Positions 46,667 through 64,000 of a DNA stretch of 64,000 bases are shown one piece after another; position 1 is the first letter of the stretch; every line of letters starts with the position of its first letter. Source of the stretch: Acanthochromis polyacanthus (taxonomy: Eukaryota > Chordata > Actinopteri > Pomacentridae); assembly GCF_021347895.1 (NCBI RefSeq), contig NC_067128.1, positions 696,010 to 760,009 of the forward strand, given 5' to 3'. The notes beneath the pieces were generated by a model. The model did no database searches, was not told the DNA's origin, and saw only the letters and a program-made list of their open reading frames with translations. Both the position numbers and the translations under genes were made by a program.

Positions 46667-46810
46667 TCCCAATTTTTTTCTATATCTGTTTTTATATTTT
46701 AGTTTAATTTTATTTTTGTTATTTTTTCTATATCTGGGTTTACATATATATTTTTGTTGTTATTTATTTATTTGCTTTTTCCCTGCTATGTTTGAGTCCT
46801 ACAGGGTTAA
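46560..46810. mobile_element. TTAA-flanked MITE carrying a (GT)n tract
   Basis: Exact 11-bp inverted ends: TTAACCCTGTA at 46560 and TACAGGGTTAA ending at 46810. The (GT)n run at 46580-46661 is internal. TTAA plus CCC fits a piggyBac-type nonautonomous element, different from the 447-bp family elsewhere in the window. Confidence 0.65.
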
Positions 46811-47139
46811 GTCTGCTTGTGTCTCCATCTGCTGTCTCATCCAGAACACTGCATCCAGGTGAAAGTTAGTCCCTTACATCCTCTCCTTACATCAGGATGC
46901 TGAATGCTGGACCCGCCTGTTCCCTTGCAGGAAAAAAACGCTTCAAATTACGTTTACGTTCCGAGGATGCAACAATTCAGAAATCAGCATCAGTCCTCTG
47001 TCCACCAACAGATACTCATGAGCTGTTTTTTTAGATCTCAGCTTTAAAGTACTGTTGAAAAAAATGATTCAGTCCACCTTTATTCACATAAGAACCATTT
47101 CTAGATTCATTTCTTCTGATTCCATCATGAAAAAGTAAT

Positions 47140-47610
47140 AATAATAATGACAATAACTTTATTTCTATAGCAGTTCACAATAAAGAGTTTTACAGTTAAA
47201 GCATGAAACAATCAGACAAGATAAAGGAGACCAGTCAGAGCAGTCAGTTACAATAAATAGTAAAAATGACAGTAAGTTAAACGAATAATTATCGAGATTA
47301 GCACACAACTCAAACAAGGGAGCTAGGTAGTTTAAAAATTGAAGAACAAGATTGGGTGTTAAAATTAAAAGTATAAAAACTAGAGAATTAAAGAATTAGA
47401 GAGACGACATCACAGCAAAGAAGCAGGCAGTTAAAAATCAAATAGAACCAGAGAGAACATCTAAAGAATAAAACACTGAAACCAAGAAAAGCTGAAAGTA
47501 AACTTTACATAAAAGCAGGTCTGTAAAAGTGGATTTAAGAAGACAGAGACTCTGCAGGTGGTTCCAAGGTGGAGGTCCTGATGGAGAATGCTCAGTCTGA
47601 TTTAGAGTTA
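47140..47610. mobile_element. Unclassified fish interspersed repeat
   Basis: It starts with 'aataataataatgacaataa' and 'ctttatttctatagc', and contains 'gcaggtggttccaaggtgg' near 47557. It looks like a decayed copy of the kind of repeat at 26785-27990. No coding sequence. Confidence 0.4.
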
Positions 47611-47801
47611 AACCTCGACTTTTGTTTTTTTAAATAATTATGTTAATCAACAATTCAAAAGTAATGGCTGTTTTTGATTATTTAATTTTCAATAAATTTT
47701 TATTTATTGTTACTTTTGTGAGTTTCAAGTGATTTCAGTGAGAATTGTGGGTTTTTCCTTCTTTAACTGAGGGGTACCAACAATTTTGTCCACGTGTGTA
47801 G
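47611..47801 (+). mobile_element. Tc1-like transposon terminus
   Basis: The end 'gaggggtaccaacaatttt', followed by 'gtccacgtgtgta', is a terminal sequence I recall from Tc1-like elements of fish, preceded by the expected 'gattatttaattttcaataa' subterminal stretch. Only this terminus of about 190 bp is present, and it abuts the LINE at 47802. Confidence 0.6.
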
Positions 47802-50800
47802 CTGCAGTGTGTAGGGGAAATAAAAGGTGGAGGAGATCATGATTTACGCAGTGTCAGACTGAGGAAGTTAAGTGCTGTAACTGTGGGGGGAACCATACAG
47901 CCTCCTTCAGAGGATGTGAGCATCATGTAAGGGCTTTGGAGGTGGAAAAAATTAGAGTAGAAGGGAAAATGTCGTATGCAGACGCCTTGAAGAAAGTGAG
48001 GGGAGTAAGGGCTGCTTCCTCTCCCCCGGAGGCTCCAAGGCAGTTCATAGGGACACAGTCGCTCCTTGCGTTCATGGCAGATGTACTATGGGCAGCAAAA
48101 AACCAAACCAAAAGGTCTGATATCATTAAAGAAGTAGTTGATGCTGCAGAAAGATTTCTTGAGGAGGCGTTCTTGGGTCCAGAGGAGCTGCACATGTACA
48201 TGAAGCAGAAGCTTGTAGTGTATGAAAAGAGGAGGAAAGAAAGGTGGTGTACTGACAGAAGTGAGGATTATGCTGAAGAAGGAAACATGGAAATGAATGA
48301 AGATGATTGATAAACTGCTGATGTTTTACATCCTGCAATGAAACGCAAGGAGCTTGATAGCAAATGGGCAGGAATTTAAGAGGTTTGTCAATGAATTTAA
48401 GGTGTTACCAGAATTGTTATGCATTCAGGAAACATGGCTCAAGCCGTGCTTGGACTTTGTGGTCCCAGGATACCAAAGTGTCAGACAAGATAGAGGGGCA
48501 AAACAGGAGGAGGCTGTGCAACATTTATAAGATCAGATGTACAGTACCAGAGGGTGGAAATTAAGAGTGTGTTAGAGTGTGTTGTTGTCAGGGTATGGAC
48601 AAAGAACTGCTGGATAAATGTGGTAAATTTTTACAATCCCTGTTTGCAAATCAATATCAGTGAATTAGAAGGAGTTATGGAGCAAATAGGGGCCCCAGTT
48701 ATCTGGGTGGGGGATTTCAATGCACACAACCCCCTATGGGGCAGCAGAGCTAAAGACAATAATGGGAGCACATAGAGGAATTTATGGATAGATGTAGGTT
48801 AATATGTTTGAATGATGGTAGACCACCAAGGTTTGATGTTAGAGCAGGCGCTGCTTCATGTATAGATTTAGAAGCATCCTGTGAGCTGGCAAGAGTGGGA
48901 GAATGGGACTGTATGGACAGGTATACAATAGGCAGTGATCACTGTCCAATTCTCCTGAGATTTGGAAAATCATTAGTCACAGAAGTGCAGGAAAGGATAA
49001 AATACTTTGACTATGGTAAGGCAGACTGGGAACAATTTTTAGTTAGATGTAATGAAGCTACTGAGGGAGTTAAAGGAGAAGGGACAATAGATGAGTGGAA
49101 TAACAGCTTATGTGAAGCTCTTATGAGCAGTGCTCGTAAATGTATCCCTGTGAAGAAAAACACTAAGTGTGCCATGGTGGAACAAAGATTGTGGTAAAGC
49201 AATATGAGAGAGGAATCAAACCTATAGGGCTTTGAGGAAAAATCCAACAGAGAACAGAGAAATAGAGTACAAGAGGCTGAGAGTGAAGGCTAGGAGGGTG
49301 GTTAAAAGTGCAAAAAGGGAGTGCTGGAGAAGATACTGTGGTAAATTAGGAACAGAAACAACAGTGGGTGAGATGTGGCAGGCAGTACGCCGTATGTCAG
49401 GAATTTAAGGAAAAGTAACATGCCAGTGTTAGAGGAACAGGGTAAGGTTTGTGTAAGTAACTTGGAAAAAGCAAAACTGTGTGAAGCTAAATTTAAGTCC
49501 ATCCATAGTGGGGCTAACCTTGGTGAAGAAGGAGTAAGGAAAAGAAATGAGACACCTAAACAAAACTTGCACAAAAGTGAGGTAAATGATGATAATAGCG
49601 ATAGTTGTAATCTCTATTTTTCATTGGAAGAATTGCGTAGAGCAATAAAAAAAGGGAGGAGAACAGCCCCTGGTAATCTCTCCTTAAGAGAGCAAATGAT
49701 ATAATGTTAGAAGAAATATTGTCGCTTGTAAATAATATTTGGAAGGAGGGAACTCTTCCTAATTCCTGGAAGCAGGCAGTAGTGGTCCCATTTTTGAAGC
49801 CAAAGGCAGAGTCATATAGACCCATTGCTCTGACAGCAGTATTATGTAAAGTTATGGAAAGGATGGTCACTGATAGACTAGTGTATAGGTTGGAGAAGAA
49901 GGGTTGGTTCACCTCAAGGCAAAGTGGGTTTCACAGAGGGAGGAGCACCATGGACTCAGTGATCTCCTTAGAATCAGACATTAAGAAAGCCATGGCTAAT
50001 AAAGAGGGACTTGTTGCTGTATTTCTTGATATTGAGAAGGCTTATGCATGCTATGGAAGGAAGGGCTTATTATAAAGCTATATGAGGCTGGAATACAGGG
50101 GCATATGCTTAACTGGATTCAGGAGTTCTTGCAGAACAGAATGATTCAAGATAGGGTTGGAAATGCTTCTTCAAACGGCACAGCAATTGATAACGGAACA
50201 CCTCAAGGGAGTGTTATCAGCCCAGTGTTATTTAATGTGATGATTAACGACATCTTTCAAGACCTTGGATCTGGATTTGGACTATCCCTGTTTGCAGATG
50301 ACAGGGCGGTTTGGAAAAGAGGGAGAAATATTAAACACATGACAGAGCGAATGCAGGATGCCCTAAACGAGATTGGTTCATGGGGTGGAAAATGGGGATT
50401 TAAAGTCTCAGTGGAAAAAACTAAGTATGTGATTTTTGGCAACAAAAAAACTAAACCTCAAGGGTTATATATGTACGGACAAGCAATTCAGAGGGTAAGA
50501 GAATTCAAATTTTGGGTGTTTATTTTGATGAAAAGTTGACATGAAAAAAACATATTGATAATGTTGTGAGCAAATGTGAGAAAGTGGTGAATGTAATGCG
50601 TTCTCTGTCAGGAAGCTCTTGGGGTGCTGTAAGGGGCACTCAATGATTTAAAGGGCGATGATAAGGTCAAGACTAGACTATGGTTGTTTGTGCTTTGGAT
50701 CAGCAGCAGAATCAAATCTAAAACAGTTGGATGTAATTCAGGCAAAGGCACTCAGAATATGCTGTGGGGCCCTCCGAACTACACCAATCCCAGCTTTACT

Positions 50801-52021
50801 TGTTGAAATGGGTGAAACTCCTCTGGCTAAACTGGCAAAGCAGTATATTGTTCAGCTGCAGACACATCAAGGAGAGCACCCAGCAAAGTCTGTACTTGAT
50901 GATGCCTGAGAGTGGGGAGTGGGAGGAAAGTCGAAAAAAGTTTCATCTTTAACATGTGTAAACGAGTGGAGAAGCTGAGGGTGGGGGTGGGGGTGGCCCC
51001 TCAGGTTCTCTGGCCAGCTGTGCCTCCATGGCTCCTACCAACACCAGAAATAGACTTTAGCATTCTGGAAACCATAAAAGAACAGGGAAGTGCTGTAGGC
51101 CCAGACAGTGTAATGGAAAGACTAAAAAGTAACTGGGAGCACCATCTACAGGTCTATACAGATGGGGCCCAAGATCCCAAAACAAGAAAATCAGGGTTTT
51201 CCTATTTCATCCCGGACTTTAAAATTGTTAAGCTCAAGCGACTGGCTGAGGGGGTGTCGGTGTTTACAACAGAGTTGACTGCCATAATATGGGCTCTACA
51301 GTGGGTGGAGGAGGTCAAGCTGAGGAGGGTAGTCATATGCTCAGACTCAGCTTCAGTCCTAATGACTTTGAGGGATAACAACCCAGGGGCCCGACCAGAG
51401 TTGGTGGTGGAGCTCCTCACTGTTATAATGGTAATGAGATGGCAGATATGGCGGCTAAAAGGGCAGGGAGCTGGAACTGGCTGTGGGCATCGGGATACCT
51501 GAATGTCGCTCCATCATCAGGGAGGATATTACAGCTCAGTGGCAGAAGCAGTGGGGCAGCATTACTTCTCAATACAAAACAGTGTAAAGGCAGACCAGTG
51601 CTATCTTGGACATGAGCAAAAAGACTCTGTGTTAATGACAAGACTAAGACTTGGACACTGTGGACTGGCATGGGATTTAGCTAAAATCGGCAAACACAAG
51701 GACGGATTATGTGGAGCCTGCAGGAAACAGCAAACTGTGAAACATCTGCTTATGGAGTGCAGCCTGTTTGAGGAGCAAAGAACACAGCTATATGCCAAGC
51801 TGTCACATGAGGGGAAGGAATCATATGAGGAGTCTCCTTATTCCCAGAGAGAACCAGGCGAGGACGGTGAACGCAGTCCTTCATTTTGTTAACTCCACAG
51901 GATTACATCTTTGGAAGTAGGAATGGTCTGAATTCTGCATTCTCACCCTGACCTGTGAGAGGCAGCAATGCAGCAAGGCATCCAGCCTGCCGGAAAATTT
52001 ACAAGAAGTAGAAGAAGAAGA
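47802..52021 (+). mobile_element. Decayed I/Nimb-like LINE with endonuclease, reverse transcriptase and RNase H
   Basis: In order: a zinc knuckle, CCNCGGNHTASFRGC (about 47870-47915); an AP-endonuclease-like domain with CIQETWLKP (48420), WVGDFNAHNPLWGS (48704-48745) and SDHCPILLRF (48935); a reverse transcriptase with RPIALTAVLCKVMERM (49820), GTPQGSVISPVLFNVMINDIF (from 50199, quoted in part) and an FADD active site (50296); RNase H with YTDGA (51157) and CSDSASVL (51340); and a terminal CGACRK...H...C finger (51712). The RNase H domain and the finger point to the I clade, such as Nimb of fish. Many frameshifts and stops break it, so it is not mobile. The 3' end is a short (AAG)n tail near 52003-52018. 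The 5' end stops at the Tc1 terminus. Confidence 0.85.
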
Positions 52022-52086
52022 CCAATCACGTCTCATGCTGGGCTTGTAGCCCATAGATATATATCTATGTTGTAGCCCTTGTAGCC

Positions 52087-52095
52087 ATAGATACA
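52087..52095 (+). repeat. Target-site duplication, left (ATAGATACA)
   Basis: The 9-bp ATAGATACA directly precedes the left terminal inverted repeat and recurs at 56111-56119 directly after the right one. The left copy lies in a short local repeat of 'tgtagccc' and 'atagata', so chance similarity cannot be fully excluded. Confidence 0.65.
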
Positions 52096-52900
52096 TAGCC
52101 GAGCCGCGCTAGACAACCCACAGCAACGAATTTAATTCTCTGCCAGGGTGGGTCTAGTTACCCTCCATAAGGCTCGAGGCTGGATTCCCCTAAAACTGGC
52201 CGGACCAATCACCATGAAGTGTAGAGTCAGAAGGCGGGCGTAACGAAGTGACGACAGAGGCGTGACGATTCTGACCAATGACGTATATATAGAGCTAGAC
52301 CGCTCACTGGCCGCTGACTTCCGGTAGTGGCAAGACGGGGATTTCACATTGGAACGCCAGCACGATATGTGACTTTGTGTTTCGTGATTTACCAAGGTAC
52401 AGTAAACTTCTGTGTTGGAATCAAGTCACAATGCTTGAAATACGTTGAGAACACCAGACCAGGAGGCCCTAGACCAGCACTGGCTGGGTTTTTCAGTGAC
52501 TGCAGCTGAGCAGACTCTCCTCAGGAGAGCGCCCAGTTCGCTGTCATGCTCATGGCTCGCCATTCCCCCTGTGCCTGTGGTCTCACTCTGACCTGGTGAC
52601 GGGTGACAAGGCTATTTTTGTCATCAGAAAATATGTGTCAATGAACTAGAAATCAGTTTGAGAAGGTGAACAGCACGGCATGATCATATCTGACACTGAC
52701 AGTGCATACGTCGCTGCATAGCACTTACCAGTTAGCACTTATGCTAGCTCCTTCAATGCTACCAGTTTTGTGATTCCTTCTCTGGAATGTGAGTGAAAGG
52801 AAACGTGCTGACACTCACCTTGCAATCATCACATCATGAACCTGTTAATTTAAGTGTCTCTGTTGTTGTGGTTTCAGGTGGGTGTGGCTAATATCTGACC

Positions 52901-53889
52901 ATGGTGAAGTCGTGTGCTGCCATCTCCTGCACTAATCCATTTGGAATATTTCCTTTCATAAGTAAGTGGCTCTTTTATGTGGGACATTCTGCCTCCAATT
53001 TGCTCTGCTTCTTTGTTTGCAAACAGAAACTCCTTCTGACCTTGGCTTGAGTGCTGCACTCAGCCAGTTTAGCTGAATCACTAACTGTACAGTGTAAGCT
53101 GGTGTGACTATTAGTATTCAGTGACAGTCACAGTGCATCATTGTCTATGGATGTATTATAATATGCCACACATTTCAGGTTTCCCAAGCAGTCCAAGGAC
53201 AGCACACTGAGAGATCAATGGATACAGGCCATCAGTAGAGAAGCGGTGGGGACCAAGAGGAGATGATCATAATTATGTCTGCAGCAACCATTTCAGGGAG
53301 GAGGACTTCATCCTCTCAAAACATGCTCAACACAAGCTTCTCAGGCCAGGAGCTGTACCAGCCCTCAGTTTGGGGAAACCAGAGAAAAAGGTTATGTTCT
53401 TTAATTGTTAATGGTTGCTCATTATTTCAATTTAGTTCTTTTCTTGTCAGTTTGTGCGGCTATGAAAATGATTCAGGATCGGTTTTTGGCTTTCATAGTG
53501 ATTTGCAGCTATTCATTGTGATAATGTTTTCTTTCAGGTATTGGTGAAACAGAAACACATCTCTTGGGAATTTGCCATGTTAATTCTTTTTATCAAATGT
53601 TTTAGATCGCAGTGAGGACAACCCAAAGCAGCCCGGCAGCAGTGGCATTATACCAGCCCATCGACATGGAGCCTGAACAAGAGCCTGAAGAGGGCAGTGC
53701 TGCTGTTAGTGAAGACCATGCATACTGTACGACATCTAATTGTACAGCATGAAAAGCTGAGGCAGGACTTCAACAATGCCAAATGTAGAGAGAAGCGCTG
53801 CAGAGTGACGTTGGAGGCCATGTTAGCTAAAACCAAGGAAATACAAGCCCTGTCTGATGATGCTCATTCCATGCTTGATGCATATAAAG
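52901..53889 (+). pseudogene. THAP-domain protein remnant with C-terminal coiled coil
   Basis: Three exon-like pieces: 52901-52961, 53179-53390 and 53607-53889. The first opens MVKSCAAISCTN, the C-x4-C start of a THAP zinc domain. The second holds FPKQSKDSTLRDQWIQAI and, in another frame, NYVCSNHFREEDF and the closing PGAVPAL, so the Cys, Trp, Cys-x2-His and Phe positions of THAP are all there. The third ends DHAYC, then in another frame a Lys/Arg/Glu-rich coiled coil, LRQDFNNAKCREKRCRVTLE, closing with AHSMLDAYKG at a donor, as in THAP-type transposase relatives and short THAP proteins. Frame breaks lie between ISREA and the HNYVC part, and after DHAYC. The first donor also looks damaged. 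No transposase catalytic domain follows. Confidence 0.75.
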
Positions 53890-53899
53890 GTATTCCTTG

Positions 53900-55620
53900 T
53901 TTAGAAGTACATATGAGTGACATGCAGCATATTTAAATATAATTATGTAACTGCACATTGCTCACCCACACAGTGCACTAGAACTGAGATCAATGTTTGT
54001 TAATGCTTCATGAGATGATGACTGGTTCACAGATAACTGTACTTTTGCCTTCCACAACATTATCTAAACAGTTTTGCGGCTGTGATACCCAACATTCATA
54101 TGGAAACTATCTAAGCTATTAACTATGTTTGATCACACTTAATTTTCAATTACAGGTAAATTGATGTTGATAGACCCTGTTTCTTTACCAGAATAATGTA
54201 ATTTGTTTGTAACTCCACAACACCTGAAATTGGGACATATATACAACATGCATTTAGGTTGAATATTTATGAAAATTGCAAATTAAACTCAAAGGGTTGA
54301 CTGAACTTTGATGGTTCATCATGAAGCATGATGTGCTGTATAAATGCTGTCTACATACTGCAATCTGCCTGAAAGTTTATGTGATTGATCACAGTCCTGC
54401 AGTGATGACATCCATATGCCAATGTGCACTCAGTCATAGCGTCACCTGCTGTAGAGGAAATTACAAGTTTTTCACTTTAATGTTGTACTATACTTTTAAT
54501 AAATTTATCTGCACTTTTTTCATTTACTTTAAATTAACTTCTTTTCTATTGGTTGTTGCAATTAGTGTTTGACATGCTTTTATTTTTTCTATTTCTTGTC
54601 TTCTTTTGGCTGTTTTACTCAATCAGTTTTAATTATTCTAGAAATGAGTGTCCATTGTATTCAATGAACCTTTTCTGATTAAAGTGACTTCATTTTTTAT
54701 TACACTACTTTATGTTTTACATTTTACTCTGGAAAAACCTCTGTGTATGTTAAGGTACTACATAAATAATGTTGCTTGATTTCTTGCTCAAAAACTTTTT
54801 TGCAAGCTGTTCTTGTTGAGGTGTTTGTGGAACTTTCATGAAAGTTCTTTGCCATTTCAGGTCTGAGTCATCTGCTTCAAATTTAACAGAACAAAAGCAA
54901 ATTAAGCTTTCCATAGGATCTTAATTCGTTCATTGTTTTGAATTCCACAGCTGACTTACAAATAGAATAGCTGAAGCTTTGTTTTGAGGCAACCAGAACA
55001 TTTGTGTGTTCTGACTGCAAGAATTGCTCCTCCAGAAACTTCTTATGGCCATTTTTGTGGGAGGAAAAGAGCAACCATTCCAGGGTATGTGGGTCTGAGC
55101 AGCTGTGAAAAACCACCGTGCAGGTTCTGAAGCTGATTAGTTTAGCTTGTAGATGACAACGTGCACGAGTTTTCTGCCCTGTTCATATCCTTGTGAATTT
55201 TCCATCCCTCTTTACACTAAAACATAATTTGGAATTTTTTTCTACTGCATGTGCTGCTTTTCAAAGTCCAACTGAATAATTTGAATTGGAGAAAAATTGT
55301 TTAAAACACTAATTTTCTTATTTGGCATTGGTTCGAATATTTTTTAGAGCCCAGGTAAGTGAAACACTAATGCTGCAGAAAGTATGACACATTTGTTATT
55401 GACACAATCACTGCATCAGCATTCAGCAATCATTATTGTGTGGTGGTCTCTGTCTCTGTCTGTGAGGGCTAAACAACGCTGTGATTGCCGTGAAAACGTG
55501 CCTAGGACAGATATTTTATTGTCTGCTAACAGTAAAAGCCATAACATAACACATATTGTCCCATCACTGATGACAAGCAGGCCTTGAAGTTGGTGTATTT
55601 ACACAGGATCAAATAGCGCG
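53900..55620. other. Inner part of the THAP element without coding signal
   Basis: AT-rich sequence where a transposase catalytic domain could once have been. None of the frames shows a recognisable motif. Confidence 0.45.
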
Positions 55621-55764
55621 CCACAGCTTCTTGCCACTACCGGAAGTCAGCGCCGCTGCTGTTGTCCGCCGAGCAGTGAGCGGTCTAGCTCTATATATAC
55701 GTCATTGATTCTGACAGAAACAACCGGCGCATAATAAACAGTTATCTTTCAACTCGGCTTTGGC

Positions 55765-55940
55765 CACAGCCCTTAAAGATTTGAAGCTAAAATTCAACTT
55801 GAAAGATAAACAAAGGACGGCACTGAAGTGTTTCATTGAGAAGAAAGACGTATTTGGACTTATGCCGACGGGATATGGCAAATCTTTAATATACCAGTTG
55901 GCTCCGCTGGTTGGGAAGCTAATGGGACTTAGCCACAATC
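55765..55940 (+). pseudogene. RecQ-like DNA helicase fragment
   Basis: The frame reads LKFNLKDKQRTALKCF, then VFGLMPTGYGKSLIYQLAPLV (split here): the Q-motif region and Walker A motif (P-T-G-x-G-K-S) of the RecQ family. It has no ATG, starts between the inner and outer inverted repeats, and loses similarity after about GLSHNP, before motif II. It is therefore a captured 5' piece rather than a gene. Confidence 0.75.
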
Positions 55941-56110
55941 CGCCGGTGCTCTCGGAACTACGTCAGCCTATTCGTTGCGTTGATTGGTTGTATACCTACC
56001 CAATTGCTGCAGAGTGATTTGATAGACAACCTTTTAGCCCGCCTCCCTCCCTGTCGAGCGTGCCTAGACCCTTGTGCCTTCAGAAACATGGGTGTAGCGT
56101 GGCTAGGCTA

Positions 56111-56119
56111 ATAGATACA
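56111..56119 (+). repeat. Target-site duplication, right (ATAGATACA)
   Basis: This is the second copy of the 9-bp repeat, directly after the right end of the element and 119 bp before the mcm3 start codon. Confidence 0.65.
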
Positions 56120-56237
56120 CGGAGTGGCGTGAAACTCCTTCAGTGGAGCGGAGGGACAGCAGCGGACAGAAGCAGCTGAAAGCGGAGCGATTTTCTTCAT
56201 TTTAGCGGCTTTAAAGCAGAAAAAGTGATCGGAAATA
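56120..56237 (+). promoter_or_regulatory. mcm3 5' UTR and core promoter region
   Basis: Only 118 bp separate the duplication from the mcm3 ATG. The stretch is rich in 'ggag' and 'cagc' and contains 'cattttagcggc', a weak E2F-like site. Any further promoter elements must lie inside the transposable element. Confidence 0.45.
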
Positions 56238-63472
<7,235 letters not shown>

Positions 63473-63584
63473 TAGGACTCATTCACCCTGCCTCTGTTTG
63501 TCCACAGTAATAAACAGCTGCAGTTTCCTGTGGCTTCATTTACCAAACCTGTTGTTTCCTCCTCTGAATAACATCCAACAAATC

Positions 63585-63845
63585 AGCAAAAATAAAATCC
63601 CCAAATTTCAGAAAATTTGCAAAACCTTCAGGAAGAAAATTCCAATAATTCCTTAAAAGATTCCCTTGAAAGTTTTATTTTTGGTTGATTTTTATGTGAA
63701 TGTTCTTAAGAAACATTTTTAACATTTCTTTTTTTCCACCACAAATGTAGAAAATGTGAAGTTTCACTGTGAAAACATATTTTTTTCTACATTTTCTAAC
63801 TTTAAAACGGGTCACTGTGATGTGCAGGATGACACCAGGGTAAAA
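63585..63845 (+). mobile_element. piggyBac-like MITE, copy 4 (one end lost), in mcm3 intron 14
   Basis: It shares 'gcaaaaccttcaggaagaaa' and 'ttccaataattcctt' with the complete copy at 26830-27276, and closes with 'aggatgacaccagggt', but the final TTAA is altered. Same orientation as the complete copy. Confidence 0.7.
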
Positions 63846-64000
63846 CAGATTTCTGCAGTAATAGCGTGCTGTGTCAGCGCTCGATTTAGACGTTTAGACT
63901 AAAAACGTTGCAAATGGCGACCGTCTAAATCGAGCGCTCGATCGAGCTGAACCGCCGATCATCTTTTCTTCATGGAGGCAGCCACTTTGTATGATGTCAT

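Larger units (their letters stand above)
52096..56110. mobile_element. 4.0-kb DNA element with TIRs, holding a THAP gene remnant and a RecQ-like fragment
   Basis: The left end is TAGCCGAGCCGCGCTAGAC; the right end, complemented, is TAGCCTAGCCACGCTACAC (16 of 19 match). A 9-bp direct repeat flanks the element. A second inverted pair lies further in: 52267-52334 against 55630-55714, both with 'gacgtatatatagagctag' or its complement. Inside are the THAP remnant (52901-53889) and, only on the right side, a helicase fragment (55765-55940). The duplication length would fit Mutator- or Merlin-like enzymes; THAP domains occur in P and Kolobok transposases. No catalytic domain remains visible, so the superfamily is open. 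Confidence 0.7.

Overview
The window looks like nuclear DNA of a teleost fish. Genes are split into short exons with GT-AG introns. The spaces between them carry fish-type repeats: L2/Maui- and Nimb-like LINE fragments, a Tc1-like terminus, piggyBac-like MITEs, and (CA)n and (GATG)n tracts. The protein families are vertebrate. All exon models were joined by hand from splice sites, reading phase and remembered family sequences; no alignment was run.

Layout. (1) 1-5.7 kb: a LINE 3' end, a possible TATA promoter at 2.58 kb, and the main coding exon of pronociceptin (pnoc, + strand, 4903-5460). (2) 7.5-25.2 kb: a complete minus-strand znf395-like gene with nine coding exons whose phases all agree (422 aa). 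It has one C2H2 finger, a nuclear-export-like helix and the diagnostic Cys-rich C-terminal domain, and CpG-rich promoter sequence at 24.2-25.2 kb. One intron holds a 3.6-kb 24-bp minisatellite. (3) 25.2-37.6 kb: repeats, then a small minus-strand gene for a single-pass membrane protein with a CxxC motif after the membrane segment, resembling LAT/LIME/PAG adaptors. (4) 42.4-46.3 kb: paqr8 (membrane progestin receptor beta), one coding exon, minus strand. (5) 46.5-56.1 kb: mobile DNA, made up of a (GT)n MITE, a Tc1-like terminus, a decayed RNase H-encoding LINE, and a 4.0-kb element with terminal inverted repeats and a 9-bp target duplication that contains a broken THAP gene and a RecQ-like helicase fragment. 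(6) 56.2-63.5 kb: mcm3, + strand, fourteen coding exons covering about 691 residues; the 3' end lies beyond the window.

Gene order. pnoc and znf395 are neighbours in human (8p21), and paqr8 and mcm3 are head-to-head neighbours in human (6p12). The window therefore joins two conserved blocks. The genes have unrelated jobs: a neuropeptide precursor, a transcription factor, a signalling adaptor candidate, a steroid receptor and the replicative helicase.

Most unusual items: the znf395 minisatellite, whose transcript-sense unit is made of 5' splice-site-like sequences and starts right beside a real donor; the THAP/RecQ element that ends 127 bp before the mcm3 start codon; and the unrecognised adaptor-like gene.
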